The notes beneath the pieces are model-generated. The model was not told the origin of the DNA and did no database searches. It was given only the letters and a program-made list of their open reading frames with translations. Positions 16,467 to 24,216 of a stretch of 64,000 bases of DNA are shown here, in pieces; the first letter of the stretch is position 1, and each line of letters opens with the position of its first letter. A program made the position numbers and the translations under genes. Source of the DNA: Anaerostipes butyraticus (GTDB taxonomy: Bacteria > Bacillota > Clostridia > Lachnospirales > Lachnospiraceae); the NCBI RefSeq assembly GCF_016586355.1, contig NZ_BLYI01000062.1, positions 124,001 through 188,000 on the forward strand. Reading direction: 5' to 3'.

Positions 16467-17411
16467 TTAAGCCTGTTCTCCTAATGTGGCTACCATGACC
16501 GCTTTGATCGTATGCATCCGGTTCTCCGCTTCATCGAAAATAACATCTGCATTTTCCTCAAACACATCTTCTGTAATCTCATTTCCTTTGACAGCCGGCA
16601 GGCAGTGCATAACAATGGTGCTGTCTTTTCCAGTCTTCGCCAGCATCTCTTTGTTTACCTGATATGGTCTTAAAATCGCCATACGTTCTGCAGATTTTTC
16701 TTCTTCTCCCATGGAAACCCATACATCTGTGTAAATACAGTCCGCACCTTTCACCCCTTCATCTACATCTTCCGTAAATGTAAGTTTGGCTCCGGATTCC
16801 TCTGCATAGCCTTTGCACAGTTCAATCAGTTCTTCTTTCGGCCAGAGACTCTTCGGCGCCAGACAGGTAAAGTTAACTCCCATCTTGGAACATCCGATCA
16901 TCAGGGAATTACCCATGTTATTTCTTCCATCTCCTGCAAATACAAAGTTAAGACCTTTTAATTTTCCAAACTGTTCTTTTAATGTCAGGAAATCTGCCAG
17001 GATCTGTGTTGGATGATAGTCGTCTGTCAGACCGTTCCACACTGGCACACCGCTGTACTTAGCCAGCTTCTCCACATTTTCATGTTTGAAGCCGCGGAAT
17101 TCAATACCGTCAAACATTCTTCCAAGAACCCGTGCCGTATCTTCTACTGACTCCTTATGGCCCAGCTGAATATCATCTTTTCCAAGATATTCCGGATGAC
17201 CGCCCTCATCGATGCATCCGATGGTAAAAGCACATCTTGTCCGTGTACTTGGTTTTTCAAAGATCAATGCGATATTTTTACCTTTTAAACTGTTTCCTGT
17301 AATTCCTTTCTTCTTGTCTGCTTTTAATTTAGCCGCAAGTTCCAGTAAATATTCAATCTCATCCGGCGTGAAATCTTTCAGCGTCAGAAAGTTTCTTCCT
17401 TTTAAATCCAT
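16467..17411 (-). CDS. argF: Ornithine carbamoyltransferase
   Basis: The enzyme makes citrulline from carbamoyl phosphate and ornithine, in arginine synthesis or, run in reverse, in arginine catabolism. The carbamoyl phosphate loop STRTR (in [12 protein letters not shown]), the HPTQ motif ([10 protein letters not shown]) and the ornithine-site HCLPA motif ([11 protein letters not shown]) are all present in 314 residues. No other arginine genes are nearby, so biosynthetic versus catabolic use cannot be decided from context. CCGGAGG precedes the ATG. It is followed directly by birA. Confidence 0.96.
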   Translation of the reverse strand: MDLKGRNFLTLKDFTPDEIEYLLELAAKLKADKKKGITGNSLKGKNIALIFEKPSTRTRCAFTIGCIDEGGHPEYLGKDDIQLGHKESVEDTARVLGRMFDGIEFRGFKHENVEKLAKYSGVPVWNGLTDDYHPTQILADFLTLKEQFGKLKGLNFVFAGDGRNNMGNSLMIGCSKMGVNFTCLAPKSLWPKEELIELCKGYAEESGAKLTFTEDVDEGVKGADCIYTDVWVSMGEEEKSAERMAILRPYQVNKEMLAKTGKDSTIVMHCLPAVKGNEITEDVFEENADVIFDEAENRMHTIKAVMVATLGEQA

Positions 17412-17466
17412 CTTTTGTTCCTCCGGTTTTTTACTTATTTATCTGCTATTATATATGAACCATTCT

Positions 17467-18138
17467 TCAATGACAACCCTGCCAGGCCTGTATTCCAAGG
17501 ATTTCTGCACATTTTGCAGCCACTGCCTCCCCTAAGGAATGATGGCTTTCTGCTGACAAATGACAGGCGTCAAGATCAGATGCCCTGGCATACCTGGCCG
17601 CGTCCAGAAATTCTATTCCATGAAACCGGGCCCATTCCTCATAAACAGGCGCCAGCCTTCTGGAGTATTTTATGCCTCTCTCAAATCCCATCTCTTCTCC
17701 TGATGGAATTTCACACAAATTTTCTCCCAGATGCGGCGGCGACATCAAAAGAATCTTTGCCGGCATTCCATCCAGGCGTTTCTGGGGAGTCACCGATAAA
17801 ATCGTACGAATCAGCCGGTCCACCGCCTTGCCGATATCCGTCGGCGTCAGCTGGAACCGGATTTTCAGGTCATTGGTTCCGAGCATCAGCACCACAAGAT
17901 CAATGGGACCGTGGCTGTGCAGACATGGTTCCAGATAGGAAAATCCATTTCTTCCCGGCCGTATCTCATCTTCAAAACAGGTGGTTCTGCCGTTCAGTCC
18001 TTCTGGAATCACCAGCACGCTGTTTCCCAGCCGTTCCTGCAGGATCGTTGTCCATCTTTGCTCATAGGGATAGCGAAAACCTGTGGCCGGGTCATAACCA
18101 TAAGTATTGGAATCCCCATAACACAGAATCGTCTTCAT
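17467..18138 (-). CDS. SGNH/GDSL-family esterase
   Basis: The catalytic blocks of the SGNH hydrolase fold are clear: block I CYGDSNTYG with the nucleophile Ser at residue 9, the Gly in GLNGRT, the Asn in MLGTNDLK, and block V DACHLSAESH with Asp and His. It is similar to arylesterase or acetyl-esterase members. There is no signal peptide, so it is cytoplasmic, and the substrate is unknown. The start is ATG 18138 with AGGAGG seven bases upstream; an upstream extension to 18165 lacks a ribosome binding site. It precedes argF by 55 bases. Confidence 0.88.
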   Translation of the reverse strand: MKTILCYGDSNTYGYDPATGFRYPYEQRWTTILQERLGNSVLVIPEGLNGRTTCFEDEIRPGRNGFSYLEPCLHSHGPIDLVVLMLGTNDLKIRFQLTPTDIGKAVDRLIRTILSVTPQKRLDGMPAKILLMSPPHLGENLCEIPSGEEMGFERGIKYSRRLAPVYEEWARFHGIEFLDAARYARASDLDACHLSAESHHSLGEAVAAKCAEILGIQAWQGCH

Positions 18139-18226
18139 GATACTCCTCCTTTTTCTATTCTGCATTCATCTCTCTGTCTCATATTTCTTATTCCATAAAC
18201 GATTTCTGTAAAATCTCCTATGGAAT

Positions 18227-18269
18227 AAAAAATATCCCTGCAAAACCATCTTGCATGTTTTACAGGGAT
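18227..18269 (-). terminator. Intrinsic terminator of the amino acid ABC operon
   Basis: The stem ATCCCTG-C-AAAAC with GTTTT-A-CAGGGAT (18234-18269) is followed on the minus strand by ATTTTTT. It starts nine bases past the stop of the ATPase gene. Confidence 0.85.
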
Positions 18270-18277
18270 GTACTTCC

Positions 18278-19009
18278 TTATAATACCTGGTTTAAGAAAT
18301 TGATCGTTCTTTCTTCTTTTGGATGTCCGAGAACTTCTTCCGGAGTTCCTTCTTCTACAATATAGCCTCCATCCATAAAGATGATACGGTCTGCGACTTC
18401 CCTCGCAAATCCCATCTCATGTGTTACAACGACCATGGTCATTCCTTGTTTTGCCAGTGTCTTCATAACATTCAGTACTTCTCCGACCATCTCCGGATCC
18501 AGAGCAGATGTCGGTTCATCAAACAGCATAATATCCGGATGCATCGCAAGAGCTCTCGCGATCGCCACACGCTGTTTCTGTCCTCCGGAAAGCTGTGCCG
18601 GATATACATCGGCTTTCTCTGCCAGTCCGACTTCCTTCAGCAGGCTTTCTCCGACTGCTTCTGCCTGTTCCTGTGTCATCTTCTTTAATTCCACAGGCGC
18701 CATTGTAATGTTTTCCATGACGGTCTTATGTGGAAACAGATTAAAGTGCTGGAATACCATTCCGATATTTTCACGCACTTTATTGATATCTGTGTTCTTA
18801 TCTGTAATATCATATCCATCGATGATAACCTGTCCGCCTGTAATGGATTCCAGCCGGTTCAGACATCTTAAAAAAGTACTTTTTCCTGATCCGGAAGGCC
18901 CGATCAGACATACAACCTCACCGTCTTTTACTTCGACGTCCATGCCTTTTAAGACTTCCAGATTTCCAAAATTCTTTACCAAACCTTTGACGATTACTTT
19001 ATTTTCCAT
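18278..19009 (-). CDS. glnQ: Polar amino acid ABC transporter, ATP-binding protein
   Basis: This 243-residue ATPase of the GlnQ/HisP class energises amino acid import at the membrane. It shows Walker [10 protein letters not shown], the Q-loop in [10 protein letters not shown], the signature LSGGQKQR, Walker [13 protein letters not shown] and the switch His in VVTHEMGFA. It overlaps the permease gene by 11 bases and ends the three-gene operon. The symbol reflects the class; substrate specificity is set by the binding protein. Confidence 0.95.
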   Translation of the reverse strand: MENKVIVKGLVKNFGNLEVLKGMDVEVKDGEVVCLIGPSGSGKSTFLRCLNRLESITGGQVIIDGYDITDKNTDINKVRENIGMVFQHFNLFPHKTVMENITMAPVELKKMTQEQAEAVGESLLKEVGLAEKADVYPAQLSGGQKQRVAIARALAMHPDIMLFDEPTSALDPEMVGEVLNVMKTLAKQGMTMVVVTHEMGFAREVADRIIFMDGGYIVEEGTPEEVLGHPKEERTINFLNQVL

Positions 19010-19685
19010 ATGACATTCTCCTTTCCAGAACTTTAGCCACCTTAGAAAGGATTGTACAGATTACAAGATAATAGATCGCTGCAATCACGTACACGTATAA
19101 TACTCCGGCTGACTCATTGGCTGAAATCATCCTTGCGTTCATTGTCAGCTCCCGGATACCGATAACGGAAATCAGGGATGTATCTTTTAATGAAATAATA
19201 AACTGGTTGATGATAGACGGAAGCATCGTGCGGATTGCCTGCGGAAGGATTACCTTGCGCATGGCTTTTCCATAAGTTAATCCAAGGCTTCTCGCAGCTT
19301 CCATCTGGCCTTTGTCTACCGCTTCAATACCGCCTCGTACAATCTCTGCCATATAGGCACCTGCATTTAAGCTGAGAGCGATACATCCAGCGGTGAAAAC
19401 TCCTCCCAGATCGTTCCAGCTGATGCCGAAAACCGGTCTTAAGATCGTTCCTCCTACACCATAATACATGATGAACACCTGCACGATCAAAGGCGTTCCT
19501 CGTATGATATCTACATAAATACTGGAAATCACATTCAGCACCTTATTGTGGGCGATACTGAACATTCCAAATATAATTCCCAGAATGCTGGCACAGATCA
19601 GAGATACGATCGTCAGCTGCAGTGTGAGAATCAGAGCTTCGTTAAAGGTTGGTGCATAATATGAAAATAATTCTATAAAATTCAT
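18999..19685 (-). CDS. glnP: Polar amino acid ABC transporter, permease
   Basis: This 228-residue membrane subunit of the HisM/GlnP family has about five transmembrane segments. The EAA coupling loop [20 protein letters not shown] contacts the ATPase. A single permease gene suggests a homodimeric translocation channel. It lies 15 bases downstream of the binding-protein gene and overlaps the ATPase gene. Confidence 0.94.
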   Translation of the reverse strand: MNFIELFSYYAPTFNEALILTLQLTIVSLICASILGIIFGMFSIAHNKVLNVISSIYVDIIRGTPLIVQVFIMYYGVGGTILRPVFGISWNDLGGVFTAGCIALSLNAGAYMAEIVRGGIEAVDKGQMEAARSLGLTYGKAMRKVILPQAIRTMLPSIINQFIISLKDTSLISVIGIRELTMNARMISANESAGVLYVYVIAAIYYLVICTILSKVAKVLERRMSYGK

Positions 19686-19700
19686 GTCCTAACCTCAGTT

Positions 19701-20471
19701 CTAATTTTCTTTTGCGTATTTATCAATAATTTTCTGATATTCGCCGTTTTCCTTGATCTTCTTCAATCCACTGTTGAACATATCGATCAATTCACCGTTT
19801 TCACCTTTTAATACGGCAAATCCATATTCGCTTCCTTCATCGGAAATAAACGGAACTTCCAGCGGCTGTCCGTTCTCTTTAATCTCGTAGTTCATAACAG
19901 GGTAATCTTCGAAACATGCTACTGCGTTGCCTGAAGTTACTTCCTGGTACATCATTGCGGAACTCTCTACCTGTTTCACACTGAAGTCATATTTCTTTGC
20001 CATTTTTTCTGCATAGCTTGCTCCAACAGTTCCGACTTTGGCTACAACATCTTTTCCTTTCAGATCTTCCAGACTGTCAATGTCAGATCCCTTTTCTGTT
20101 GCAAAACATACTTTTGATGTATAATAAGAATCAGAAAAATCATATTTTTCTTTTCTTTCATCTGTAATAGACATTCCGGCGATCATTCCGTCACTCTGTC
20201 CATTTTCCACAGATGCCATTGCCGCATCAAATCCTACAGCGTCAATTTCATACTTAAAACCTTCTTCATCGGCAATTGCTTTCAGCAATTCCAAGTCAAT
20301 TCCTACTCTCTTTCCATCTTTGTTTTCGAATTCAAACGGTGCGAATGTTGTATCAGAAGCAATCTTATATGTTTTTTCTCCCTTACTTTCGTCTGAATTT
20401 CCGCCACATGCTACAAGGCTCAGCCCCATAATCGCAGCCAGAGACAATGTCAATAACTTTTTCAATCTCAT
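19701..20471 (-). CDS. Polar amino acid ABC transporter, substrate-binding lipoprotein
   Basis: A lipoprotein signal (MRLKKLLTLSLAAIMGLSLV then the lipobox ACGG) anchors the protein outside the membrane. The mature part is a family 3 solute-binding protein: TFAPFEFENKDGKRVGIDLE, then DGMIAGMSITDERKEKYDFS and GTVGASYAEK. The lysE/cystine/glutamine group cannot be separated by eye. It is the first gene of its operon, with AGGAGG before the ATG. Its promoter overlaps the end of the SPFH gene. Confidence 0.94.
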   Translation of the reverse strand: MRLKKLLTLSLAAIMGLSLVACGGNSDESKGEKTYKIASDTTFAPFEFENKDGKRVGIDLELLKAIADEEGFKYEIDAVGFDAAMASVENGQSDGMIAGMSITDERKEKYDFSDSYYTSKVCFATEKGSDIDSLEDLKGKDVVAKVGTVGASYAEKMAKKYDFSVKQVESSAMMYQEVTSGNAVACFEDYPVMNYEIKENGQPLEVPFISDEGSEYGFAVLKGENGELIDMFNSGLKKIKENGEYQKIIDKYAKEN

Positions 20472-20529
20472 GTGTCTTCCTCCTATTTTCTTAAATCTTC
20501 GTTAAGTTTCTATTAACGCATCGTAATGT

Positions 20530-20558
20530 ATTATACATTAATTTCTTCATTTTGTCCA
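20530..20558 (-). promoter_or_regulatory. Promoter of the amino acid ABC operon
   Basis: On the minus strand, TGGACA (20553-20558) and TATAAT (20530-20535) are separated by 17 bases. The element lies inside the last codons of the SPFH gene; the predicted start is about 50 bases before the binding-protein gene. Confidence 0.6.
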
Positions 20559-21460
20559 ATTTCAGTCACAGATTTTACCATTCCGGCCAGACTTTGAATC
20601 TCAGAAGGAATGATAATCTTTGTTGCCTTGCCGTCTGCGGCCTTGGCAAACGCTTCCAGACTCTTGAGCTGGATCACTGCATCGTCCGCTCCTGCACTCT
20701 TAATAAACTCAATTCCCTGAGCGTTGGCCTTCTGCACTGTTCTTATGGCTTCCGCCTGTCCTTCCGCTTCTCTTATGGTTGCTTCCTTCTTGGCTTCTGC
20801 TCTTAAAATTGCGGATTCTTTCTCACCTTCCGCTTCCAGGACAACGGATTCTTTATGTCCCTCTGCCCTCAGAATCGCTGACTTCTTCTCTCCTTCCGCG
20901 ATCAGGATGGCTTCTCTTCGTTCTCTTTCTGCCTTCATCTGTTTTTCCATGGCATCCTGAATAGCTGCCGGCGGAATGATGTTCTTAAGCTCTACCCTGT
21001 TGACTTTGATCCCCCACGGATCGGTTGCCTCATCCAGGGTCGCTCTCATCTGTGTATTAATCGTCTCCCTGGAAGTCAGTGTCTCGTCCAGTTCCAGATC
21101 CCCGATTACATTTCTCAGTGTTGTGGCTGTCAGGTTCTCAATGGCCATGATCGGATTTTCCACTCCATAGCTGTAAAGCTTTGGATCTGTAATCTGAAAG
21201 TATACTACCGTATCAATCTGCATGGTAACGTTGTCTTTGGTAATAACCGGCTGCGGCGGAAAATCAACAACCTGCTCTTTTAAATTCACTTTTCTTGCTA
21301 CTTTATCAAAAAACGGAATCTTAATATGAAGTCCTACGGACCACGTTTCCTTATAAGCACCCAGCCTCTCTACCACATAAGCGTAGGCCTGAGGCACGAT
21401 CCGGACTGTCGATAAAATAATAACAACTGCCAGTATAATGAAAATAATCAATAAAATCAT
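20531..21460 (-). CDS. SPFH/band 7 membrane protein (stomatin/QmcA-like)
   Basis: One N-terminal membrane segment (about residues 2-22) is followed by a band 7/SPFH domain (YAYVVERLGAYKETWSVGLH and RNVIGDLELDETLTSRE). A long charged, alanine-rich coiled coil follows, with imperfect repeats of the type AEGEKKSAILRAEG, and then a C-terminal segment ending near SEIQSLAGM. Such proteins oligomerise in membrane microdomains and often work with NfeD partners. The NfeD gene lies just three bases upstream, which supports that pairing. The length of 309 is typical. Confidence 0.92.
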   Translation of the reverse strand: MILLIIFIILAVVIILSTVRIVPQAYAYVVERLGAYKETWSVGLHIKIPFFDKVARKVNLKEQVVDFPPQPVITKDNVTMQIDTVVYFQITDPKLYSYGVENPIMAIENLTATTLRNVIGDLELDETLTSRETINTQMRATLDEATDPWGIKVNRVELKNIIPPAAIQDAMEKQMKAERERREAILIAEGEKKSAILRAEGHKESVVLEAEGEKESAILRAEAKKEATIREAEGQAEAIRTVQKANAQGIEFIKSAGADDAVIQLKSLEAFAKAADGKATKIIIPSEIQSLAGMVKSVTEIGQNEEINV

Positions 21461-21463
21461 CTC

Positions 21464-22285
21464 TTACTCCTCCTTCTCCTCTTCCTGCTGTTCTATGGAA
21501 TCTTCCGGTTCCTCCTGGATATCTTCGATCTGTTCTATGAAATCTTCCGGTTCCCCCTGGATATCTTCGATTTCTTCTTCGTCCGGTGCTGTTTCGGGCT
21601 CCTCTTCCTCTGTTTCCGTTTCGTCTTCCTCTATATCTGTCTCGTCCTCGTCTTCTTCGATGTCTCGTGTTTCCATCTCATCCTCATCGTCATCTTCTTC
21701 CCAGATATTTTCCACCGGTTCTTTTTCTTCTTCTGAAGCCTCAGAAGTTTCTTCTTCCTCTCTCCAGATTTCAGGAATTTCTTCTTCCTTCGGCGGAATA
21801 TCCTGCATTTCCTCTTCTTTAACGACCCGGAATCCTTCTTCTTCCTGTTTCTTTGGCACAGGCAGCGCTTCCACGATCAGCTTCACTCCCTGAATCTTGT
21901 GGATCACTACTTCTGTGTCTTCTGATATTTCTTCTCCATTCAGCGACCGGGCTGACCAGTCCATTCCATTGACATAGACCAGTCCTTTTCCGTGATTATT
22001 ATCAATCGCTTCTTTTACGATGCCATGCTGCCCGATCATCGCTTCCACATTTGTCTTTTCCACGCTGCTGTTCAGATATTTCTGCGCCAGAGGTCTCGTA
22101 AAAACAAACAGCAGACAGGATGCCGCGACAAATATGACCATCTGAAGCAGAAGAGGCGCTCCTAAAAACGCCGCAGCTGCTGCCAGCACAGCACCTCCCG
22201 CAAACCATATGCTCGTCAGGCCGAGAGTCAGAATCTCAATCAGCAGCAAAACTGCCGCTGCTCCCATCCAGTATACTGCAAACAT
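21464..22285 (-). CDS. NfeD-like membrane protein with long acidic tail
   Basis: The first 75 residues hold about three transmembrane helices. Next comes the NfeD OB-fold (IGQHGIVKEAI, then LVYVNGMDWSARS, around residues 80-145). From about residue 150 the protein becomes an extremely acidic, low-complexity tail rich in Glu and Asp, ending in two 14-residue repeats of the form EDIQxEPEDxIEQx. Ordinary short NfeD proteins stop near 150 residues, so this tail is an unusual addition. The start is ATG 22285 with AGGGGGAG upstream; the frame extends to 22324 but that part overlaps the methyltransferase gene. Confidence 0.88.
   Translation of the reverse strand: MFAVYWMGAAAVLLLIEILTLGLTSIWFAGGAVLAAAAAFLGAPLLLQMVIFVAASCLLFVFTRPLAQKYLNSSVEKTNVEAMIGQHGIVKEAIDNNHGKGLVYVNGMDWSARSLNGEEISEDTEVVIHKIQGVKLIVEALPVPKKQEEEGFRVVKEEEMQDIPPKEEEIPEIWREEEETSEASEEEKEPVENIWEEDDDEDEMETRDIEEDEDETDIEEDETETEEEEPETAPDEEEIEDIQGEPEDFIEQIEDIQEEPEDSIEQQEEEKEE
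21489..21572 (-). repeat. Two tandem 42-bp repeats in the NfeD tail
   Basis: Two nearly identical 42-base units begin at 21489 and 21531. They encode two 14-residue Glu-rich units. They sit in coding sequence and probably arose by slippage or duplication. Confidence 0.8.
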
Positions 22286-22286
22286 A

Positions 22287-23060
22287 TCAATCTCCCCCTT
22301 CCTCTCTTTGGCGCCGCGCTTCATACATCAAAAGCCCTGCCGCCATTGCGGCATTTAATGATTCGACGTTTCCACTCATAGGAATTTTGATCTTCCGGTC
22401 TGCAGCCCGGGTCAGTCCATCGCTCAGCCCGTTTCCTTCATTGCCGATAAAAAAGGCAGAACTTTTCCTGTAATCTTCTTTTGTATAGTTTGTTCCGTCC
22501 AGATGCGCGGCATACGCGGTAATCTGATTTTTTTTGAGAAATTCCATAACCTGTTCCATATTATCTGCATAAACAAAAGGCACCCGGAAAATGGATCCCA
22601 TCGTTGAGCGTATGACTTTTGGATTATAAATATCCACAGTATCCCGGCTCATAATAATTCCTGTCACCCCTGCTCCTTCTCCCGTCCGCAGAATCGTCCC
22701 CAGATTCCCAGGGTCCTGCAGATTCTCAAGCACTAAAAGCAGTGCGTTCTCCTCTGCCAGCTGTTCCATTTGAAATTCCTTCATTTTTACCAGCGCCAGC
22801 ACTCCCTGCGGCGTCATCGTATCAGAAATTTCCTTCATAACCTGAGGAGAAACCAGTTCCGGTTCCATCTTTGAAAACATCTCCTGGTGGGCTTTTTGAA
22901 ATTCCTCTGTCGCATAGACTTTGTAAAGACGGTCTGCTGGAATTTCTTCAAACATACGGATGCCCTCCACAAGGAACAGCTGTTCCTTACGGCGTTCCCT
23001 TGCGCTTTTCTTCAGTTTTAAGATCCTTTTTACCTGCTTGTTCTGACTCGTCGTAATCAT
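22287..23060 (-). CDS. TrmH/SpoU-family RNA 2'-O-methyltransferase
   Basis: This SPOUT-class enzyme transfers a methyl group from S-adenosylmethionine to the 2'-hydroxyl of a ribose in rRNA or tRNA. It has an N-terminal RNA-binding substrate domain (RKEQLFLVEGIRMFEE). The knotted catalytic domain carries the three TrmH motifs: NLQDPGNLGTILRT, FFIGNEGNGLS and IPMSGNVESLNAAMAAGL. The 257 residues resemble 23S rRNA (guanosine-2'-O) enzymes, but the target site is unknown. I chose ATG 23060; its ribosome binding site is weak (GGTGA). One base separates its stop from the NfeD start. Confidence 0.93.
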   Translation of the reverse strand: MITTSQNKQVKRILKLKKSARERRKEQLFLVEGIRMFEEIPADRLYKVYATEEFQKAHQEMFSKMEPELVSPQVMKEISDTMTPQGVLALVKMKEFQMEQLAEENALLLVLENLQDPGNLGTILRTGEGAGVTGIIMSRDTVDIYNPKVIRSTMGSIFRVPFVYADNMEQVMEFLKKNQITAYAAHLDGTNYTKEDYRKSSAFFIGNEGNGLSDGLTRAADRKIKIPMSGNVESLNAAMAAGLLMYEARRQREEGGD

Positions 23061-23082
23061 ACTCTTCACCAAATCTAAATGA

Positions 23083-23129
23083 GAAAAAAGGAAAGCATGA
23101 CGCCCTTCACGGAAAAGGCCATGCTTTCC
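23083..23129 (-). terminator. Intrinsic terminator of pfkA
   Basis: GGAAAGCATG (23090-23099) pairs with CATGCTTTCC (23120-23129), followed on the minus strand by six T residues. It separates the pfkA transcript from the methyltransferase gene. Confidence 0.88.
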
Positions 23130-23146
23130 TAGATGTCCTGTTTGTT

Positions 23147-24136
23147 TTATTTACCTAACAAATGAGCAATCTGCAGCTGATAATCATCGATATGCTTTGT
23201 CATAGCAAGACCTTCCTGGATATCCATGTCCATAAATTTACCATTCTGATATCCAACGACACGATTGCTCTTTCCTGCGCAAAGCAGATCAACCGCGTAA
23301 GCACCCATCATGGACGCATACATTCTGTCTTTTGCCGTCGGGCTTCCGCCTCTCTGCATATGTCCAAGGATTGTCGCTCTTGTCTCAATTCCTGTTGCAG
23401 ATTCAATTCTCTTTGCCATGCTGTAGGAATGTCCCACACCTTCTGCGTTGACAACCAGATGATGTGTCTTTCCTCTTGCTCTGTTGCGGAGCAGATGTTC
23501 AATGATCTGCTGCTCTACTTTTGGAAGGTTGCCGTCGAAACTTTCCGGAATCAGGATATCCTCAGCTCCTGTCGCAACACCGCACCATAAAGCGATATAT
23601 CCGGCACCGCGACCCATAACTTCTACGATACTGCATCTCTCATGAGAAGTTGATGTATCACGGATCTTGTCAATTGCCTGCATTGCAGTATTGACTGCCG
23701 TATCAAATCCGATCGTATATTCTGTACATGCAATGTCCAGGTCGATCGTTCCCGGTACGCCAATGGTGTTGATTCCCAGCTCGGCAAGTTTTCTTGCTCC
23801 CTGGAAGGATCCGTCTCCACCGATAACAACCAGTCCTTCGATTCCATGTGCTTTGCAGACTTCTGCGCCTCTCTTCTGGCCTTCTTCTGTCTTGAATTCG
23901 TCACATCTTGCAGTTAAAAGGATTGTTCCTCCACGCATGATGCTGTCTGCTGTTACCTTTGGAGTCATATCAATGATCTCTTCGTTCAGCAGTCCATTGT
24001 ATCCCTTCTTGATACCTTTGACATTCAGTCCTCGTTCCTTACCAATTCTAACGACCGCTCTTACTGCGGCATTCATTGCCGGTGCATCTCCACCACTGGT
24101 CAATACACCAATTGTTTTAATTTTTGGTTTTCCCAT
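23147..24136 (-). CDS. pfkA: ATP-dependent 6-phosphofructokinase
   Basis: This enzyme phosphorylates fructose 6-phosphate in glycolysis. The 329-residue protein has the ATP loop TSGGDAPAMNAAVR, GGDGS (the ATP-type signature; pyrophosphate enzymes carry GGDD) and MGRGAGY. The catalytic stretch reads TIDLD, where most relatives have TIDND, so the middle Asn is Leu while both Asp residues are kept. The start is ATG 24136 with GGAGG eight bases upstream. It follows dnaE by 80 bases and ends in its own terminator. Confidence 0.95.
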   Translation of the reverse strand: MGKPKIKTIGVLTSGGDAPAMNAAVRAVVRIGKERGLNVKGIKKGYNGLLNEEIIDMTPKVTADSIMRGGTILLTARCDEFKTEEGQKRGAEVCKAHGIEGLVVIGGDGSFQGARKLAELGINTIGVPGTIDLDIACTEYTIGFDTAVNTAMQAIDKIRDTSTSHERCSIVEVMGRGAGYIALWCGVATGAEDILIPESFDGNLPKVEQQIIEHLLRNRARGKTHHLVVNAEGVGHSYSMAKRIESATGIETRATILGHMQRGGSPTAKDRMYASMMGAYAVDLLCAGKSNRVVGYQNGKFMDMDIQEGLAMTKHIDDYQLQIAHLLGK

Positions 24137-24216
24137 GTTACATCCTCCATTTAGCTCATACAATTCTTAGCTAGGATTATTCTAATCCATTTGCCCTGAT
24201 TTTTCAATAGTCTTTG

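Noticed and set aside
18186-18224. A TCCATA/TATGGA inverted repeat downstream of the amino acid ABC operon terminator
   Set aside because: The arms are only six bases with a long loop and no promoter or gene placement that gives it meaning.
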